In this document: in pieces, positions 58,850 through 64,000 of the stretch
Layout of the letters: each line of letters opens with the position of its first letter
Position numbering within the stretch: the stretch's first letter is position 1
From: Hevea brasiliensis
Taxonomy: Eukaryota; Streptophyta; Magnoliopsida; Malpighiales; Euphorbiaceae
NCBI RefSeq assembly: GCF_030052815.1
Contig: NC_079495.1
Coordinates: 112,865,677 to 112,929,676, forward strand
Direction of reading: 5' to 3'
Length of the DNA stretch: 64,000 nt
The notes under the pieces: model-generated
Told to the model about the DNA's origin: nothing
Databases searched by the model: none
What the model saw: the letters and a program-made list of their open reading frames with translations, nothing else
Position numbers and translations under genes: made by a program

Positions 58850-60886
58850 TCCTACTGAGGAGGAGAAGAAAAAGAGGAGAAGAAAAAAGAGTAAGAAGAA
58901 AAACAAAAAAAAAAAGAGAAAAGGAGAAAAAGAGGAAAAAAAAGAAAGAAAAAAAAGAAAAAGAAGGAAAAAGGGGGAGAAATATTTAGAAAATTAAGAG
59001 TTATTTAGAGATATTTTAGTACTATAGAAAATTTAGAGATATTCAAAAACTCTTTTAGTTCTTTCTTGTTTATTTTCTTTTCTTCAAAAAGATTTTCTTG
59101 TAAGATTTCTTGAAGGATGGTTTTTGTTATTTTCTTTTCAAGATCCATGCCATGTAATGTTTGATTCTATGTTCTTTGTCTTTTAATTTATCTTGCATGT
59201 TCATGTGGATCATTTAATCATGTTTAATTTGAGGGGATATATAACTCTGCACATATTCAGTTTTCTATCTCCTAGGTTTTTATTACTTTCTGTTATCTTA
59301 TGAATTTGTAAAATTTCTAAAACAATTACATTCATATTTTACACAGAATTTTATTAATTTTAGGCTCAAGAATCACTAAAAAAGCTTTTGTATTTTGTAA
59401 GTTATGGCTATTTGAAATCAGGGTTTCAGCAAAACCCAATTTGCAACATACCCAAATTTTGAAGCCCATAACTCCATTATTTCTTAATATTTTTGTGTGA
59501 ATTTGGCATCTAAAATTAATTTCGAAATCTTATGAATCTTTTGCAATTGGTTTCGCATTCATATCTATTGTGGTTGATGAGTTATGAATTTTATAAAAAA
59601 AATAGTGTGATTTTATCACTAGAAAAAGTTATGATTTTTGTAGACCATTCGGCTAGGGTTTTGTTTGGTTTATAAATTTTATGATCTTGTATGATGTTTT
59701 GGCTGTCTTATATAAGTTTTTTATAATTTTTAGGCATGTCTAACTATTTTTCAAAAATCAGATTTCTTATTACTGTCAATCTGCCAAAATGTAAAAATTA
59801 TATGTTTATGCAAGTTTTTGTATGTTCTTGGGTTCTAATTAATATTTGATCTATTTTTCAATATTATTTTAATTCAAGAGGTGTTATTAAGTATTTGGAT
59901 CATGTTAGAAGACTTAGACCATTAGGTAGTTTTAACAAATTAGGAATTTTAACCTCTTTAGGAGACTAGAGTTAGAATTCAATGTGAATTGTTATTTGTA
60001 TTTTCTTACTTTCTTTATTTTCTTTAGTTTCTTTATTTTTTTTTATTACAAACAAAAATTGGTAAGTAGCCCTAAGGTAAGTACCAAAGAGGGCATTTGC
60101 GTGGAGCTTACATGGAGATAAACGGGAGTAAGCCAAGAATATCATTGCCATACTAGAAGAGAAGGCTCTTTTTTAGGGGTAGCTTACCTCAATGGCAACT
60201 ATAATTATCAACAAGTAAGTAGCTCTAAATTCCTAAAATAATTGTTAGCATGAAAATGTAGTAATAATAGGATTTTTATTTGATAAATTAAAATTAATTT
60301 TATTTTTAATTTAACTGACTTTTGTATGTAATTAATTTAAATAAATACTTGGTAAATGAAAATTAATCTTGTTTGTAAATTAAACTAACTTTGGCATGTA
60401 AAATAAATATAATTTAATACTTGGTAATTGTAAAATAAATTTGCATGTTAGAAATCTTTATTAGGTTATAATTGTTTGGGCCTTATGTGATATTAGAATA
60501 AATTACACATATACATAATTAATTTAGTTTAATTATCCTTAGGGTAACTTTATGAAAAATTAATTAATTAGGTTAAATAAAAAATTAGGGTTATTTGAAA
60601 TTGAATTTATTTGTAAATTAAATTCTCAATAATAAATTAATTTTAGTCATCTGGTAAATATCGTTTAAATAATTAGCAACCCTATAGATAGGAATTACTT
60701 GTGCATGAAAATTGTTTATAAACAACAGCCCTTTTGTGAATTACTTGCGCGCGCAGAATTAGAATTGAATTTTTAGGATAAAGTTTAATAGAGGAATAAT
60801 AAATAAGACTCCTAGAAACATTAGTAGAGGACTGGCACTCGAATTAACAAGGTTAGACCAGGCGTAAGGGGTGCTTAACATCTCAA

Positions 60887-62042
60887 TGTGTACTGTGCAC
60901 GATGATTCGACCTTCCCTACCATAGGGAGTTAGATTCCCGATTCGACCTCCCCGACTATAGGGAGTTAGAATCGCCCCGAAGATAGCCCTTTCAGATTAG
61001 TCTTGCGGATTCAGTGAGATAAAGAACGGTTTTTGAATAGTAAAGAATTGTGATTTCAATTAGGATTTATGTATATTTGATTTTATTGAAATTAAAATTT
61101 GTTTCCATAAATTACTAGAATTACTTTAAATGTTCAGTTATGATTTGATATATTGAAATTCTTGAGCAAAGTCATTTTAACAAATGATTTATTTTATTGG
61201 TAACAAATATTTTGATTTTTGGAATTTTAATTGAATTTCAAGATTTTCAAATTCTTTGCTAAAATTTTGGTAAGGTATTGTATATCATGTTTTAAATCAC
61301 GGTTGTGCACCACTGAGTTCACCACTCAGTGATAGCTTTGTATGTTGTCACAGGTAAAAGTAAAGATAGAGCAGCTGAGTGAGATTGCCGGTAGCTGCGC
61401 CTTGAAGACTCATTGGGATTAACTGCGGGTATATTAGAGGTATACCCTTGTACATTAGATTTTGATGTATGCGTGTAATTATATGTATGTAAATTGTTTG
61501 AGTAGTTGTACAAAAACTCTTGTAATATTATTTTGGTATGTAATGAAATGCATATTATTGTAATGTTCAAATTTATTTTGAGTTTTGTAATGAATGTAAA
61601 TTAATTTTTCTTTAGTGGAATATGAATGAAGTTATTTAATATTATTTTTAAAGACGATTGAATTGAGAATTGTTTTGAATTATGGAGTTGGGAGAAATGA
61701 TGTTGATTTGTGTTGTGGTAGTGGTTGATTTTGATGAAATAAATTATTAGAAGTGTTTTTACAGGTGTTTGAAGAACTGTTTTTATCAAATATAGACGGC
61801 ACTCTGCCGAAAATTTTCAAAATTTGCGTAAAAATAAAAATGGATAAAAATTTTAACTAGTCTTTAAACTTTAAGTAAATGTTTTTAATACCTGCTATAA
61901 AAGCTCACCACTTTCAAAAAGTAAGAAAATTATTTTAAAATCCCTTGTAGTGTATTTAATGGGTTATCGGTAGACGGAGTCGATAATTTATTAGATATAC
62001 TACAGGATCATGTTATGCCTTACAGAGGGGTAAGGTGTGATA
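60887..62042 (+). mobile_element. B/D-type LTR end, duplicate of 49516-50668
   Basis: Same sequence with sparse changes, ending aggggtaaggtgtgata. A 5-bp insertion sits in the ccactgag region near 61317. First part of segmental duplication copy 2. Confidence 0.88.
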
Positions 62043-63515
62043 AGGGTCATGTACTTTGCCACAGATAAAATTCTATTTCGACCTGAATTCTCCTGCACTC
62101 ATTCCAAACAAGCTTCTAAGGCTTTTGGGACTCTAAAACATGAGTTTTAGGCACTTAATATAAATACTAGAAGAACAAAACAGGCAGAAGGGAGTTCTAA
62201 GAGTTTGCTTTACTTTCAAACCCTAGTTTCCTAAGTAATTTGGAGAGAATCTGCATTAAGGCTCAAGGAGGAGGATTCTCAGTTAAAGTTCAAAAACTTC
62301 AAGGCTGCAGAACTTTGGTCTAGGTTCTTTTGTTTTATTTCTTCAGATTGTCTTATATTCTTTTATTTTAATTTTATTACATTTGTTAAACTTACCATGA
62401 GTGAGTAGTTTCTTTAATTCTAGGGTTAGGAGAGTAGCACTTTCAATTTCTATTATGGATATATACTAAAATTATCTAATAGATTTGAATTTTGTTCTTT
62501 GATTCAATATTATGTGTTCTTAATGCATGCTATGTGTTGGTACCCATCTAGTCATGATCTAAGATACTAATTACAGAACTTAAAGGTGAAGATTAATATT
62601 AGAAATCAGGATTTCAAACCTAGAAAATCTAACCTAGAGATAGGTTGAAATTCTTTATGGAGTTACATAATTAATCAAAGAGCTTAAAGGGTTTTAATTA
62701 AAATTGATCACCATGAAAGCAGGGTTCAGGTTAATTAAAATACACCTTAAGTTCCTTAAGAGAGGACTTAGGATATCTTAGGATTAATTTTCATCAAAAT
62801 AACAATTTTCAATTTGTTAGATAGGTAAAGTTAAGTCCATAATAAGATTGAAGTGTGAAATGTGAACCCCTAACTCTAGAATGTTATCATCCATTGGTGT
62901 TTTAGTTTAATTAATTGTTTTAGATTTTATTTCTTTTAATTTATATTTAATTACTATTTCTCTATAACTCAATCGTCTAGATAATTAAAATCACTATAGT
63001 TCAGTACTCAACACGGTCCTTGTGGTAATGATAGTCTACTCATCACTTTATTACTTGTTAAGAATCCGTGCATATGCGGGGTTGTAAACCAACAAATAGA
63101 AACCAATGGGAAAAGTTAGACAAGATCTTGAATTTAATTTTAAGCCCAATAATTGCAAAAAAAAAATGAAGAATTGAGGGAAATATGAGCCATGAAAGTT
63201 GGCTAAACTATAGATCGTGATTTATAGACACTTTAATTTTGGACAGCCATAACATGCCTAATTTAACAGCTTTTTTCATGATTCTTGAGGTTAAAATTAT
63301 CAGAATTTCATGAAGATTATAAATAAAATTTTTATACAATTTTTACAAAAACATAAGTATATGAAAATTAATTAAAAATGAAATGACAGAAATAAAAATA
63401 TGTGTAGAGTTGTTATGACCCTCAATTTTATCACATATACATGAATGTTATGAACATATGAGACCATGTAAAGGCACATGAACATAAAAGAACATATATA
63501 TATATATAGCATATT
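62043..63515. repeat. G and H fragments, duplicate of 50669-52186
   Basis: Carries the G LTR end (to about 63090), the H-like reversed stretch and a short (AT)n. Second part of segmental duplication copy 2. Confidence 0.88.
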
Positions 63516-64000
63516 CCTTGAATAATCATAATTTACAACACATTTTTTAAAGAAATCTAAAAGGTTTGTTAGAGAAAAAGGAAGAAAGCAAGAAGAAAAA
63601 AGAATGAGTGAGATGGGAAAAGCTTACCGGTTGAAGAGATCAAGTGAGAGTTTTTCCTTGTGTTGTGTTGCTCTCTCCTTCCCTCCCTCTCTCTCCAACT
63701 TTGTTTCTTCTTTTCTATGAGGTATTTATAGGGTTTAGATCAAAAATATATATAGGAAGTTTATGTAATCACTAAATAAGAATATTTAAAGAGTCTTAAA
63801 GAGGAAACTTCTTACTTAATTTTTATTTTCCTTTAAAAATGAAAAAGAATTATGCGCTTTTATTTATTTAATCAAAATTTCATACTAGGCCTTATTGGCC
63901 TTAGAGAGCCCAATTAGGTTTTTCTTTTAATAAAATAAATTCCCAAAATTAAATTTAAATAAAAATAAATTTCATTTAAATTTAATTAAACATTTTTTTA
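63516..64000 (-). mobile_element. Repeat H promoter region, reversed, cut by window edge
   Basis: On the minus strand it resembles 58150-59100: AT-rich start, cctaattgggc segment, TATA box TATAAATA at 63723-63730 and a purine-rich leader. It continues the H fragment of the duplicated segment, so this looks like the original, uninterrupted context. Confidence 0.5.

Larger units (their letters stand above)
58087..60880 (+). mobile_element. Unclassified repeat H, probable LTR in plus orientation
   Basis: Starts TGTAGATCC inside the copia gene. A promoter-like region with a duplicated CCAAT-containing unit and a TATA box (58842-58849) is followed by purine-rich and AT-rich transcribed-type sequence and ends in the ggcgtaaggggtgct block at 60861-60875, where the duplicated segment begins. 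Reversed relatives lie at 42525-44094, 51721-52186 and 63516-64000. Frames 58491-58727 and 58525-58989 are low-complexity shadows. I recall Ogre/Tat LTRs with a similar ending; unproven. Confidence 0.5.

Noticed and set aside
58525..58989. 154-codon plus-strand frame ending in a Lys/Glu-rich tail
   Set aside because: Spans a tandem promoter duplication, the TATA box and a purine-rich tract; composition explains the openness.
1..64000. Host gene, tRNA or rRNA
   Set aside because: No non-transposon protein family, cloverleaf-like sequence with tRNA A/B boxes, or rRNA segment was recognised on either strand by eye.

Overview
This is nuclear DNA of a plant, made up almost entirely of nested and broken LTR retrotransposons. 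I see no host gene, rRNA, tRNA or CRISPR array. The evidence for a plant is tRNA-Met primer sites, integrases with plant-type C-terminal chromodomains, 3-4 kb AT-rich LTRs and Ty1/copia polyproteins of plant type. The LTR style reminds me of woody eudicots such as Euphorbiaceae, but that is recollection and low confidence.

Layout. 1-1474: end of a gypsy-type LTR lying in a copia reverse-transcriptase fragment (1475-1892). 1893-1992: 100-N scaffold gap. 1993-24289: element A, a Ty3/gypsy chromovirus on the minus strand (Tekay/Del-like), whose right LTR is split by element B (10480-22762), a complete but mutated chromovirus flanked by the target duplication CATAG. 24290-26657 plus 37786-40350: element D, a B-family relative whose LTR is split by element C (26658-37780), a complete A-like chromovirus flanked by ATATC. 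40351-42524: element E, a truncated C-family LTR next to D. 42525-64000: a mosaic of an unclassified repeat H in both orientations, a second unclassified LTR family G, fused B/D-type LTR pieces, a degenerate Ty1/copia element (52500-58086) and a 2.6 kb direct duplication (49516-52186 and 60887-63515).

How the parts work together. Each chromovirus has, in minus-strand sense: LTR, tRNA-iMet primer site, Gag with two zinc knuckles, aspartic protease, reverse transcriptase, RNase H, integrase, chromodomain, polypurine tract, LTR. All copies carry stops or frameshifts, so none looks autonomous now. Relative order of insertion: B after A, C after D, D after E; A probably entered D.

The most interesting observation is a 74-79 bp GT-AG, phase-0, AT-rich insertion at the same codon junction of the integrase gene in A and C, absent from B. 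It looks like a small spliceosomal intron. Reading through it meets a stop at the same codon in both, so unspliced RNA would give an integrase without its chromodomain end. Other points are non-coding blocks conserved across otherwise divergent LTRs, dense TTGACC arrays, stem-loop modules with paired changes, a mosaic LTR in A, and a segmental duplication that starts in a hairpin loop and ends just past an AT repeat.
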